From NCBI GenBank assembly GCA_964636985.1, contig CAZWSX010000022.1, positions 65,356 through 129,355 of the forward strand: a DNA stretch of 64,000 nt, read 5' to 3'. Below are positions 26,803-35,118 of the stretch, piece after piece. How positions within the stretch are numbered: position 1 is the stretch's first letter; each line of letters opens with the position of its first letter. This stretch comes from CAZWSX01 sp964636985 (lineage in GTDB: Bacteria > Planctomycetota > Planctomycetia > Pirellulales > Pirellulaceae). A model generated the notes under the pieces. That model did no database searches. It saw nothing but the letters and a program-made list of their open reading frames with translations, and was not told where the DNA came from. Position numbers and translations under genes: made by a program.

Positions 26803-26830
26803 TTGACTAGAAAATAGCCGCATATATCAT
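26803..26830 (+). promoter_or_regulatory. Candidate sigma-70 promoter of the PEP-CTERM-like gene
   Basis: TTGACT at 26803-26808 and TATCAT at 26825-26830 are separated by 16 bases in an AT-rich stretch, about 55 bases before the ATG at 26885. It is a sequence match only. Confidence 0.4.
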
Positions 26831-26884
26831 CGCGGGTGGTTACAAAGCCATCATTTTCAGATTCTACCTCAATTGGGGGTTGAA

Positions 26885-27619
26885 ATGCGCTGGTTCAATT
26901 ACGTTTGGGTCGCAGTTGCGTTTGGTTCCTTTTCGATCCAACCTTGTCAGGCGGGGATTACGGCGATTTACACAGATACGACAGTTACCAACTCAAATCC
27001 CACGCCAACGGGATTGACCACAACCGTCAATCAGCAGCAGGTAAGCGTTGACACTTCGAACGGCACGCTTGGCACGGCCTACTACGGAAACGTTTCCTCC
27101 AACCGACTGCCCGGTTCGACAAATAACAACGCATCGAATTTCAACTACAACTCGCAAGTCACCATTCAGTCGGGGGGGATGATCACGCCTACCCAGTACG
27201 GAGTGATCAACATTGGCGGTACGGCCCAAGGCACGGAGTTTTATAACGAATTCCCACACCGTTTGGCACTCACCAACAACATGTACGTTGTAGTCAACGG
27301 TACGGTCTTTACCGGCGACAACATTAGTTTCTCACTGGCAGTCGGCGATAAGTTTCTAAACCTTTCGGTTAGGGACCCAAACGTCACAGTACAGTACTTT
27401 AACTTTGGGAGTGGTACGAGCTACTTTGGAGGTAACAACACAGTTTACAACCTTTCGGTTGATGGGGATTTCGATGGGGATTTCGATGGACTTACGGATG
27501 AAGCGCTTTACCAAATAGCTCCTCCAGTGCCGGAACCCTCGAGCGTGGTTATGCTGAGCATCGGTGGCATTGGGATGGGCTTGGCTGCCTGGCGACGTAA
27601 TCGTCTTTCAGCTACGTAG
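26885..27619 (+). CDS. PEP-CTERM-type secreted protein
   Basis: ATG at 26885 gives 244 residues; the TTG at 26873 is less likely. Signal peptide MRWFNYVWVAVAFGSFS...CQA, then a Thr/Asn-rich beta body (TVTNSNPTPTGLTTTVNQQQ, NLSVRDPNVTVQYFNFGS) and near the end GDFDGDFDG, a possible calcium-binding Asp cluster. The C-terminus PVPEPSSVVMLSIGGIGMGL plus AAWRRNR is an exosortase sorting signal. The PEP context differs from the three proteins at 14-17 kb (SSVVML against STLLMG), so it may use another exosortase or be an older branch. Confidence 0.8.
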   Translation: MRWFNYVWVAVAFGSFSIQPCQAGITAIYTDTTVTNSNPTPTGLTTTVNQQQVSVDTSNGTLGTAYYGNVSSNRLPGSTNNNASNFNYNSQVTIQSGGMITPTQYGVINIGGTAQGTEFYNEFPHRLALTNNMYVVVNGTVFTGDNISFSLAVGDKFLNLSVRDPNVTVQYFNFGSGTSYFGGNNTVYNLSVDGDFDGDFDGLTDEALYQIAPPVPEPSSVVMLSIGGIGMGLAAWRRNRLSAT

Positions 27620-27629
27620 AGTCCCTTCG

Positions 27630-27782
27630 ATGAGTACCTCAACAGATGAGAAAACGACCAACAGTTCAACAGAGAGTGTCCGTCCCATGATTTTAATTGG
27701 GGCGGGCATTGCGTTTGGAGTAACGTTTTGGTCGGCCGTTGTTGTGTCGGCCGTGTTTCTATGGTTGTGGTTCAACGCCTAG
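27630..27782 (+). CDS. Predicted 50-residue membrane peptide
   Basis: ATG at 27630, 10 bases after the previous stop, opens a short polar head (MSTSTDEKTTNSSTESVRP) followed by one strong membrane helix (MILIGAGIAFGVTFW to the end). Codon use and the compact head-helix layout look real, but no family is recognised and there is no clear ribosome binding site. Confidence 0.4.
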   Translation: MSTSTDEKTTNSSTESVRPMILIGAGIAFGVTFWSAVVVSAVFLWLWFNA

Positions 27783-27946
27783 GGCGGCGCTGATTTGGTA
27801 TTAGTCAACGGTTGCGATCGGTAACCCTGTTGTTCGAAATTCCGCGTAAGCACCCAACGAACAATGAGCTCCTCGCTCGGTAGACGCCACGTTGCGGCTG
27901 CTTCTGCCGTGTTCAGTCGCCGACACGCATATACGAGCGCTTTGAG

Positions 27947-27964
27947 GGTGGAAGATCTTCCACC
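27947..27964. repeat. 18-bp perfect palindrome
   Basis: GGTGGAAGATCTTCCACC is perfectly self-complementary. It lies about 20 bases before the first recognisable codons of the recombinase relic, so it could be part of the old element's end or control region. Confidence 0.45.
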
Positions 27965-27984
27965 TCGTTATGAAGACCTCAAAG

Positions 27985-28405
27985 GGTGAGATTGCGAACC
28001 TGCGTATTGGCGACGTACGTGTTGAGCCTTCGCGGCCGTACATTCGTATTCGAGTTGGCACCTCAAACGGCGGCAGGCCACGTACTGTTCGGCTTTGGTG
28101 GGACGCAAGACCTCGAAGATCTGCCGGCGTGGAAACGGGATCGTGTTAACGACGCGGACGATCCTTTCGTGGCGCCGCTTCATCGTGCCAAACGGTTCTC
28201 CTGGCACACGCTTCGCAACGTTTCCTCACTGCGTGCAGCTCACTCGGCGCTGAACGCCTGGCTACTCTAGCGATCATCACGGTCGGCATACCGTCATCTC
28301 TCAGGCGTTGGCTGGTGGGAGAACTCTTGCTGAGGTCAGAGATGGTACTCGCGCGACGGTGGTCGCTTACCATCCACCACGGTCGCCACACGTTTATCTC
28401 CCAAA
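27985..28405 (+). pseudogene. Tyrosine recombinase (integrase) relic, frameshifted, with a second partial copy
   Basis: Three frames must be joined to read this relic. From 27988: GEIANLRIGDVRVEPSRPYI and VRLWWDA; from about 28111 in another frame: DLEDLPAWKRDRVNDADDPF; from 28272 in the third: DHHGRHTVISQALAGGRTLA. The same blocks occur at 48891-49363 (EIANLRIGDVRVETSRPHI and TIHHGRHT), at roughly 80% DNA identity over the first block. The HxxR box appears again at 28369-28404 (TIHHGRHTFIS), so remains of two copies lie end to end. The catalytic Tyr region is missing. It is non-functional. Confidence 0.75.
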
Positions 28406-28455
28406 GGCACAAAAAGCCCCAAACGTCGTGGCTCAAAGCGAGGAAGCGTGCGACA

Positions 28456-30684
28456 TTAAGGTCGCCAATGTTCGTCGAAGAAACCGGCTTTGATCACGGA
28501 TTCCTCAAGCGGTTCCGATGGGGTGGCCGGGGATTTCTCGCCGACCTTTAGGATCGCCCAATCGCCCAGCCTTGGGAACAACAAGTAGTTCAGCGAGGCC
28601 AACTCCTGCTCGTGGAATGTGTGGCCGCTGTTGAGCACTACATACCGCTCGGCGGAAAGCGTATTGGGATGAATCAGCGCCGGAGCATGGTCCGCCGCAG
28701 CGTAAGTTTGGCCGCCGAACTGGAGCTCGGTCGGCGTCCACTGTAACGGCAATTTGGGAAGCACTCGGGCGATCAACGCGTTCGAACCAGGGTCGCCGAA
28801 GAGGATCAGATTGCGGTTCTCTAAATCGTCTTCCGTGACGTCGACGTCGTTTTTCACCGGCAAGTCGCCTCGAAAGTAGCGCGACCATTCGTAGGCGAAC
28901 CGCTTCAGATTCGCGTCGGCCCATTGCTGCACGTTTGCGTTCCAGGCCTTTCCTGTTCCCCGAACGCAAAGAAAGGGGGTCGTGAACGCATCGTCAATGG
29001 GTCCCTGCAGGCCGGGCCGCTTACCTTCGAGGGCAACGCGATCGAACTCGCCAATGTACTTCCACGTTCCCGCTTGGCGAACGATTACGGGTGAGAAGTG
29101 AGCCTTGGAGTCGTTCGCGGGAAGAGCCACCTCCTGACCGCCGACGCGAACTTTTGGATTACCTTCCTGCAAGCCTCGAGGTAGCAGTGCGAAGCAAGCT
29201 ATATTTTTTGGTTCGTCGACATCGATGGTGCCGTTGGCGTCAATGCGTGCGCTCAACTCCGCGCGCTGGTAGTGCTCTTCGAGTCCAAGTACACGTACCC
29301 AATGGCAGCGGTTGTACTTCAGTGTCCAGGTCACAAAACGCAATTGTTTCATTGCGTGATCGAGCCCTTGGTCAGCAATCGTTTTGATTTGCGACATTTG
29401 CTCCGCATGCGTTTTGGGGTCGATCTCGTGTCCCGTGCCAGGCGAGATCAGGTTGACCATGTGCAGTCCTTCCCGCTCCATCGCCTTTCCCATCAAGACG
29501 TGGGCTTGAAAGAAGACGTCTTTTTCTCCCATGCAGGCGATGCTGGGGACAACACCGGCGTTGGCGGCGTAGTCGATCGAGTCGAGCATATGCAGAGCCT
29601 TCTCCTGATGCGCGGGAAGCGGCCCGACCTTCACGAATGTTGACAGCGGCGTATGAGAAAACTCGTGCGTATCGACGTACCCGCAGTACGGGCCAAGTGC
29701 CACAAATCGATCAGGATGTTTCAAACCCAGGTGCCATGTACCCGACGCTCCCATCGACATTCCACGAAGAACGATCCGATCGCGGTCGACGTTGTATTGC
29801 CGGCAGACAGCCTCAATAGCTTCAAAGACATCGGTCTCGCCCGCCCAGCGGTAGCAATTCTCGACGCGGCCCAGCGGATGGAGTTCGATCAAGTTTGTGT
29901 CGGCCGCTTGCTGATCCGAATTGCCTTCGTGGTCGAAGCGACTGATGAACCGCAATTCGCTCAAACCTGTTGGTTTGCTGCTTCCATGCAGAATGACATC
30001 GAGGCGCCAAGGTTTCGCGGAGTCGTAGCCTTTCGGAATAGTTAGCCCAAATGGTTGTACCGAACCGTCCACGCGCGAAGTATATCCTCGGACAAGCGAC
30101 CCCTTCTGATTGGTCCAGTTCGCTTTGTTGGCGGCCAACTCGTCGAGTCGGTTTTGACATCGCAGAAGCACCGTTTTGATCAGCGCGACGTCGGCCGGAA
30201 CGAGCTTTGTTTCGTATCGAAGGGCCCAGACAACGGCCTTCTGGAAAATCTCGGCATCGGCGACGAGGTCCTCTCGTTCTAGAGAAAGCTTCTGGCCGCG
30301 GAGTTCGCGAAAGCGTTCACTCAACTGGTGAAGACTACCTTCGATCTGCGTCGCGTCGTCGGCCGACAAACCGACCGGATGCTCTGCGTACGTAGAAATC
30401 GATGTGGCAAGCGCTAGCGTGATGAAAGCGAAGAATCGTCCGATTGCTTTGTAGATCGTTCCCATCCCACCTTCGCCCACCTTCTCAATCAATTGGTAGG
30501 GACCCAAAATGCTTCCTATACCAAGGAGTACCGGAGCGGTGGGTTTGCGACTCGGACGAGCATCATCTTGCGTTGACACGTCGCCAGACGAGAGATTGGC
30601 ATGCGTGGGCTGGAACAACTCCGTTGACTTGAACCCGTCCGCTTGAGGTTTTTTGCCCGACTCAGGCTTTTCGTTCCCACTCAT
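28456..30684 (-). CDS. Secreted alpha/beta-hydrolase (prolyl-oligopeptidase/esterase type) fused to a kinase N-terminal stub
   Basis: From ATG 30684 (GGGAG 6 bases upstream) the first 80 residues are the start of a planctomycete Ser/Thr kinase: MSGNEKPESGKK, a linker, then GSILGPYQLIEKVGEGGMG and TIYKA, ending inside the glycine loop. Without a break in frame the sequence becomes a hydrophobic signal (GRFFAFITLALATSISTYA) and a hydrolase of about 570 residues: oxyanion VILHGSS, nucleophile elbow GMSMGASG (Ser310), acid GEKD and His in GTGHEID. Family S9-like esterases act on peptides or esters outside the cell. Met at 30465, in the loop itself, has an AAGG box and would give the hydrolase alone with a normal signal peptide. 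Confidence 0.8.
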   Translation of the reverse strand: MSGNEKPESGKKPQADGFKSTELFQPTHANLSSGDVSTQDDARPSRKPTAPVLLGIGSILGPYQLIEKVGEGGMGTIYKAIGRFFAFITLALATSISTYAEHPVGLSADDATQIEGSLHQLSERFRELRGQKLSLEREDLVADAEIFQKAVVWALRYETKLVPADVALIKTVLLRCQNRLDELAANKANWTNQKGSLVRGYTSRVDGSVQPFGLTIPKGYDSAKPWRLDVILHGSSKPTGLSELRFISRFDHEGNSDQQAADTNLIELHPLGRVENCYRWAGETDVFEAIEAVCRQYNVDRDRIVLRGMSMGASGTWHLGLKHPDRFVALGPYCGYVDTHEFSHTPLSTFVKVGPLPAHQEKALHMLDSIDYAANAGVVPSIACMGEKDVFFQAHVLMGKAMEREGLHMVNLISPGTGHEIDPKTHAEQMSQIKTIADQGLDHAMKQLRFVTWTLKYNRCHWVRVLGLEEHYQRAELSARIDANGTIDVDEPKNIACFALLPRGLQEGNPKVRVGGQEVALPANDSKAHFSPVIVRQAGTWKYIGEFDRVALEGKRPGLQGPIDDAFTTPFLCVRGTGKAWNANVQQWADANLKRFAYEWSRYFRGDLPVKNDVDVTEDDLENRNLILFGDPGSNALIARVLPKLPLQWTPTELQFGGQTYAAADHAPALIHPNTLSAERYVVLNSGHTFHEQELASLNYLLFPRLGDWAILKVGEKSPATPSEPLEESVIKAGFFDEHWRP

Positions 30685-31047
30685 CGCCCACTCCCGCAGA
30701 TTGAAATTGCCGGAACGATTATAAATCGGCCAACCACGGGGGAGAAACAGGTGCGAAGGATCGTAGTGCGGTGACACGATTCGCGATAGAACTGCGAGGG
30801 GTGGCGTGCGAATTGGGAACGCTGACGATTCGCCACTCGCGGCACACGCCCGGCGGCTCGTGATGCTGTTGGCCATGCAAACATTCCGATTACCTCGGCG
30901 TACTGGCACGTGCCCGTGGAGGATGGTGGAGTGGGGCGGTTGTTTGGGAAGGTCGCCGATAGGTGCAGCGGGGTTTTTCTGTTTCTAATCCACCATGTCA
31001 CTTACGACGCCGCGCCATCAGCGTGTGCCTGTGATCTTCATGAGCGA
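30685..31047. other. Intergenic region
   Basis: These 363 bases separate two minus-strand genes. The open frame of the fusion continues upstream to 30909, but without kinase or hydrolase similarity. I see no other gene or clear hairpin; the position suggests the promoter of the fusion gene. Confidence 0.3.
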
Positions 31048-32541
31048 TTAACCTCGGCGAAATGTTCTAGCGATTGGATGAAATTCCACTTCGTGATCGA
31101 GTGGGAAAATGGGACGAGGGCAACGCGTGTGCCCCAAGTAAGCAAGATTTGCGCTGGACGAACCGGGAGCGTCGACATGGATCATGGCCTCGCACCAATC
31201 GGCGAACATATGGTGTTGGCAATGAGGCGATTTCACAACGACTGCATCAAAGCTGCGCGGATTTTGTCCGAGCGAATAGAAGAACGATCGGTCGTAAAGG
31301 CTCACCGCCCGACTGCTGATCGCTAACGTAAAGTTTTCGAAGTCGACTACCGCTGAGGGCCCCGCATCCCAGACTTCACCAAACGACTCGCTGCGAAACA
31401 ATCCGTCGGCCAAGTGGCGGACTTTGCCTTCGATCGCAAGCTGTTGAAAGCGGCCTGCATCCAGTGTCCCGCCCACGCCCATAGAAATCGTTGCACCAAC
31501 GCCGGCCGCGAGTGCCTGCTGCACAGCCGGTGCGTCGACGATGGGCAGTAGCGTTCTGCCTCGGTATCCGCACTCGACCAGTTTTCTCAAAATGGCATTA
31601 CTATCCCCGGAAGCTCCCGAACTCGTCGCGTCGGCGGCATCGACCAGAGCGATCGTTCCTCGACTCGACTGCAGCATCTGAGCGGCCATCTCGTCCAAGC
31701 TCACCAACGGCACTTTCATGCGGTGACGGTTCGGCCAAAAGCTCTCTGCAATGCGGACCGCTTCGCGTTCTGCCAACTCGATGTCGTTATCGGTCACCAC
31801 AAAACTGTAAGTCTGCAGCGCCGGAACGTCCGTAAACGGGTTGCCGATAAACATACCGGCGGAAAGTCCATGAGGGCTTGACTCCACTTGCTGTGCGATA
31901 CGAATGCTGTCGCCGAAAAGTCCTGTCGCCGTAATCAACTCATCGCCGCGAACCAGGGCCGGTATCGTCACCTTTGCCGTAACTGGACGAGCACCATCGA
32001 GAATCTTCATCAGCAAGCGAGAAGCACGCTGGCCCGTCTCAAAAAAGTCGACATGCGGGTAAGTGTGATACGCCACGATCGCGTCGGAATGTTCGACCAT
32101 TCGATCCGTGAGTATCCCATGCAGGTCCAAAGAGACGACGATTGACACATCGTCACCAAGCACCCGGCGCGTTTCACTAATCAGAAATCCTTCCGGATCT
32201 AATTCCTCCTGGCTCGCCATCGCACCATGCATACAAAGATAAACGCCATCGACCGGCGGAGCAGACTGAACGCTCTCGATGAATTCACGAGCGATTCTTT
32301 CCCAAGCGTCAGCGGCCAGGGTTCCACCGGAGGTGATGAAGCAGGCACTGTAAGCCGGAACAATTTCCACCTCCGCCAGCTCATCGAAAACGCTCAAGGC
32401 TCCACCGATTTCATTGCGAACCGAGCGGTGATAGTTCAGCAGTTCCTGACCGTAGCGGACTCGAAAGTCAGCATATTGGCTCAAGTGCGGATTGAATGTG
32501 GAGACCTCTTGTTTGCATTCGGCGATCAGAATTCGACGCAT
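31048..32541 (-). CDS. M81 family metallopeptidase (MlrC-like)
   Basis: ATG at 32541 gives 497 residues, the normal length for the family, starting MRRILIAECKQEVSTFNP. Family motifs follow: GVYLCMHGAMASQEELDPEG, VVSLDLHGILTDRM, AYHTYPHVDFFETGQRA with the His/Asp metal ligands, and in the C-terminal domain DAADATSSGASGDS. The founding member MlrC cleaves linearised microcystin, but most relatives act on unknown small amides. The frame is open further upstream into an enolase-superfamily stub, which is excluded. The MFS transporter gene lies upstream on the same strand, so a catabolic operon for an unknown acid or amide is likely. Confidence 0.88.
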   Translation of the reverse strand: MRRILIAECKQEVSTFNPHLSQYADFRVRYGQELLNYHRSVRNEIGGALSVFDELAEVEIVPAYSACFITSGGTLAADAWERIAREFIESVQSAPPVDGVYLCMHGAMASQEELDPEGFLISETRRVLGDDVSIVVSLDLHGILTDRMVEHSDAIVAYHTYPHVDFFETGQRASRLLMKILDGARPVTAKVTIPALVRGDELITATGLFGDSIRIAQQVESSPHGLSAGMFIGNPFTDVPALQTYSFVVTDNDIELAEREAVRIAESFWPNRHRMKVPLVSLDEMAAQMLQSSRGTIALVDAADATSSGASGDSNAILRKLVECGYRGRTLLPIVDAPAVQQALAAGVGATISMGVGGTLDAGRFQQLAIEGKVRHLADGLFRSESFGEVWDAGPSAVVDFENFTLAISSRAVSLYDRSFFYSLGQNPRSFDAVVVKSPHCQHHMFADWCEAMIHVDAPGSSSANLAYLGHTRCPRPIFPLDHEVEFHPIARTFRRG

Positions 32542-32760
32542 GAGAGTTGCTCGCTTCGTTGTTGATTCTTTCGTCAGGCGGCGAAGCCGTAAATTCGTAG
32601 TGCCTTCCAGGTCCGGTTCGATTCCAAGTCCAGGTGCATCGGGAACATGCAACAATCCATTCTGATCGGGAACGATGTGGTTCCTGTTCATCGCTTGGGC
32701 CAGTGATTTGAGTTCCGTTGGGAATTCGCAAATCGTATGTGTCTCATGGCCGGCAAAAGG
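32542..32760 (-). pseudogene. C-terminal remnant of an enolase-superfamily (mandelate racemase-like) gene
   Basis: Read on the minus strand directly behind the MFS stop codon and in the same frame: HETHTICEFPTELKSLAQAM, then HIVPDQNGLLHVPDAPGLGI and EPD. This is the typical C-terminal end of mandelate racemase/muconate lactonising enzymes (CEFP, then VPDAPGLGIE). The barrel domain with catalytic Lys and metal ligands is missing, and the frame continues without a stop into the M81 gene. A deletion between the transporter and the dehydratase gene explains it best. Confidence 0.65.
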
Positions 32761-34065
32761 TTAATCGGCGGACTCCTTCAGCGCATCGCGAGGGAACAAC
32801 ACAAGAATGCCAACAAGCAACAACAGCCCTGCGCCGAAATACGCGGCGCCCGTCAAGGATAACAAGCGATCGATTCCCAGCGTTGATTTCCAAAGCCCAC
32901 CGAACAACGTCGCGAAACCAGAGACCAGTCCTCCACACAGATTGAGCACGCCAACGGCCGTCGCACGAAACTGGTTGGGGATAACTTCGAAGGCAGACGG
33001 AAAGATGTTCCCCATCATCAGACCGCTGAACAATCCGAATGACATGGCCGCCAAGCGCACTTGAACTAACGTTTCACAGGCTCCCAGAGCATGCAGGCAC
33101 GGCGCACACAAAACCAGACTGACCAGCATCAAATAGAAACGAGACGCCTTGGTAACTCGCAGCAACCTATCGGCCAGCAAGCCACCGCTTAGCAATCCAA
33201 CCGCAGTGCTGCCTTGCAGGTAAAGCGTGGCGTTGAACGCAGCATCCGATTGGCTGAGATCGAATTTATCATGCAAAAACGTAGGCAGCCAGCCGTACAA
33301 CAACCAAAGCCCAAACACGAACACCGGGAATACGATGCACAGAATTTGATAGGTCGGAATCGTGACGAGCGCTAACAGGCACTGCCACACGCCAACTTTG
33401 GATTCGGCTGCACTCGACGATTCGGCTCGCGAGGATTCCGCTGGGTCTTCCTGCTTGAGTGAACGTAAGAAGGCAAAATACGGGAATGCGTAGACCAAGC
33501 CAACGCCACCCAGAGTAAAGAACGCAGTGCGCCAAGCTCCCAAGTCGGCCATCCATCCGCCAAACCAGCTACCGACCACCGTGCCAGCGATTTGTGCCGT
33601 TGTGAGAATTGCAATGGTGCGAGATCGCAGCGCCGGCGCAAATGCACTCGCCGTCAGAGCGATGGCGGTGGGCATGAATAGCGATTCAGAAATGCCCATG
33701 GCGGCTCGCAGCCAAAGTAGCTCGGCTCCTGAACGCGCCAAGCCAGTCGTCACAGTCACCAAGCTCCAAATGATCAGACTTGAGACAACTAAGATGCGTT
33801 TGGAAACTCGGTCGCCAATGATTCCTGCGACGGGACAACCCAAGGCATACACCCACAGAAAATAAGCGCCCGTCAGCCCCAGTTGCTGGTCCGTCATTCG
33901 CAGATCGGACTTCAACGAAGGGAACATAGCAAAGACAGCTTGCCGGTCGCAGTAGTTCAAGAAGTATGCGAACCACATGAAGCCTAGGAGCAGGATGGCT
34001 TCAGTTGAAACCTTGCGATGGCTCACCGGATCGGATTGACGAATGGGGTCAGCGTTGGCGGTCAT
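32761..34065 (-). CDS. MFS transporter, anion:cation symporter-like
   Basis: The 434-residue product has about twelve membrane helices with the MFS loop motif between helices 2 and 3 (GIIGDRVSKRI) and a charged central loop (SLKQEDPAESSRAESSSAAE). The opening FMWFAYFLNYCDRQAVFAMF and DRQ placement resemble the ACS family that imports sugar acids and other carboxylates. The neighbouring enolase-type dehydratase stub and M81 peptidase fit uptake of a hydroxy-acid or amide substrate. The ATG overlaps the stop codon of a 21-codon frame (ATGA), suggesting coupling. Confidence 0.88.
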   Translation of the reverse strand: MTANADPIRQSDPVSHRKVSTEAILLLGFMWFAYFLNYCDRQAVFAMFPSLKSDLRMTDQQLGLTGAYFLWVYALGCPVAGIIGDRVSKRILVVSSLIIWSLVTVTTGLARSGAELLWLRAAMGISESLFMPTAIALTASAFAPALRSRTIAILTTAQIAGTVVGSWFGGWMADLGAWRTAFFTLGGVGLVYAFPYFAFLRSLKQEDPAESSRAESSSAAESKVGVWQCLLALVTIPTYQILCIVFPVFVFGLWLLYGWLPTFLHDKFDLSQSDAAFNATLYLQGSTAVGLLSGGLLADRLLRVTKASRFYLMLVSLVLCAPCLHALGACETLVQVRLAAMSFGLFSGLMMGNIFPSAFEVIPNQFRATAVGVLNLCGGLVSGFATLFGGLWKSTLGIDRLLSLTGAAYFGAGLLLLVGILVLFPRDALKESAD

Positions 34066-34127
34066 GCAGAAAAGACCAGGAGACCTATTGCAACCAGCGC
34101 ACGGCGGAGCGTGAAGCGTTTGGGCAT
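34062..34127 (-). CDS. 21-residue frame of RFTLR type overlapping the MFS start
   Basis: ATG at 34127 opens MPKRFTLRRALVAIGLLVFS plus one Ala, then TGA overlapping the MFS ATG as ATGA. The start matches the N-terminus of the small RFSLRDLFW membrane proteins found just beyond. It may be a truncated family member that now acts as a leader for the transporter, or chance. No ribosome binding site is obvious. Confidence 0.35.
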   Translation of the reverse strand: MPKRFTLRRALVAIGLLVFSA

Positions 34128-34155
34128 TTGCTACGGGCTTTCCATCGGTGAAGGA

Positions 34156-34344
34156 TCATCCGCAATCATAGTCCGCGCCTGTGGGTGGAGGCGAAAGCAG
34201 ATACTGAATCGCGTGTTCGAGCCGAAACCGTTCTAGTTCAGTTCGGAGAGATGCACTATCCCTCCACCATCCCACCGCCAGCGCGCAGATGAGCACTAGC
34301 CAAAACAGATCACGGAGCGTGAAGCGGGGGAGGTAGGAGGTCAT
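34156..34344 (-). CDS. Small membrane protein, RFSLRDLFW family, member C
   Basis: ATG at 34344 gives 62 residues: MTSYLPRFTLRDLFWLVLIC, then ALAVGWWRDSASLRTELERF and a short tail. It matches member A (20839) almost residue for residue through the helix and the RD that follows it, though the two genes are 13 kb apart. GGAGG lies 7 to 9 bases upstream. The ATG overlaps the stop of the preceding gene (ATGA), so the two are translationally coupled. Confidence 0.7.
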   Translation of the reverse strand: MTSYLPRFTLRDLFWLVLICALAVGWWRDSASLRTELERFRLEHAIQYLLSPPPTGADYDCG

Positions 34345-34799
34345 GGGTTGTTCGCCTCCATGCTGGGCTGATTCGCTTTCTGGCGCCGGCGGTATAGCCA
34401 GGCTGCGAACCAACCGCCGACAATGCCGAAGATTACGCACCAATAGACTTGTGCCACTAAGTAGTACGACTCGGGATCGGGAAACTGACTCTTCACAAAG
34501 CCAAAATCCCAATACGTTCGACTTATCAATCGGGACGTCACAAGGTAGTGGTTGCCTTGGATGCTTGAGTTCCCCCAAGTGACGAACGCAAATGCCGAAG
34601 TAATGGTCGCAAAGCCACGAGCAAACGCCCCAAGCTCTCCACCGCTTTCCCGCGAGAGCACCAAACTCGTCATCCAACCCAAAAGGGCAATGTTCAACAC
34701 GATCGTCGCGATGAGTTGCGTCGCATTCACCAGAACATAGGCCGCCACCGGCACCACCGCCGCAGCGATCAGCAACGTCTTGAGCGAGAAGCGGGGCAT
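34341..34799 (-). CDS. Four-helix membrane protein, MPRFSLKTLL type (member D)
   Basis: ATG at 34799 gives 152 residues beginning MPRFSLKTLLIAAAVVPVAA, then hydrophobic segments near 25-50, 62-78 and 110-133, and a basic tail YRRRQKANQP. The upstream ATG at 34856 is less likely because the family starts MPRF. The DNA from about 34740 to 34880, which includes the start and leader, recurs in decayed form at 37740-37880. The gene overlaps member C by four bases. Function is unknown. Confidence 0.65.
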   Translation of the reverse strand: MPRFSLKTLLIAAAVVPVAAYVLVNATQLIATIVLNIALLGWMTSLVLSRESGGELGAFARGFATITSAFAFVTWGNSSIQGNHYLVTSRLISRTYWDFGFVKSQFPDPESYYLVAQVYWCVIFGIVGGWFAAWLYRRRQKANQPSMEANNP

Positions 34800-35118
34800 G
34801 GACGACCTTGGTTGTGCGAGTAACTTCATTCTCCAGGCCGACGACGACTCCTTCAATCTACCTGCTGGAGAGGGACGGAAAAGCGGCCATCAGAAGGAAC
34901 GAGTAGTGTTCGGCGCGGGGAGGGTCACACGCGTCCGCCATTGAGTTAGAAACCCGCGATTCTACATTCCGTCAACGATTTATTCCCCCGTCAGCAATTC
35001 TTCCACTTGCCGCGAATCAATGTCCATGAGGCCGCATCATTCGGTATCGGTTGATAGAATAGAGGTCGAGAACGTAATCGCAACAATCTTCGAAGACCAT
35101 GCGTAATAGGAGTCTCGC
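34800..35118. other. Divergent intergenic region
   Basis: About 320 bases between two divergent genes. The half next to member D is duplicated at 37800-37880. A stretch at 34906-34926 (GTTCGGCGCGGGGAGGG) resembles sequence at 38648 and 48666. AGGAG at 35108-35112 is the ribosome binding site for the TTG start at 35119. Nothing else is recognised. Confidence 0.35.

Noticed and set aside
30685..30909. N-terminal extension of the kinase-esterase fusion
   Set aside because: The extra 75 codons show no similarity to kinase N-termini, and a good ribosome binding site supports the ATG at 30684.
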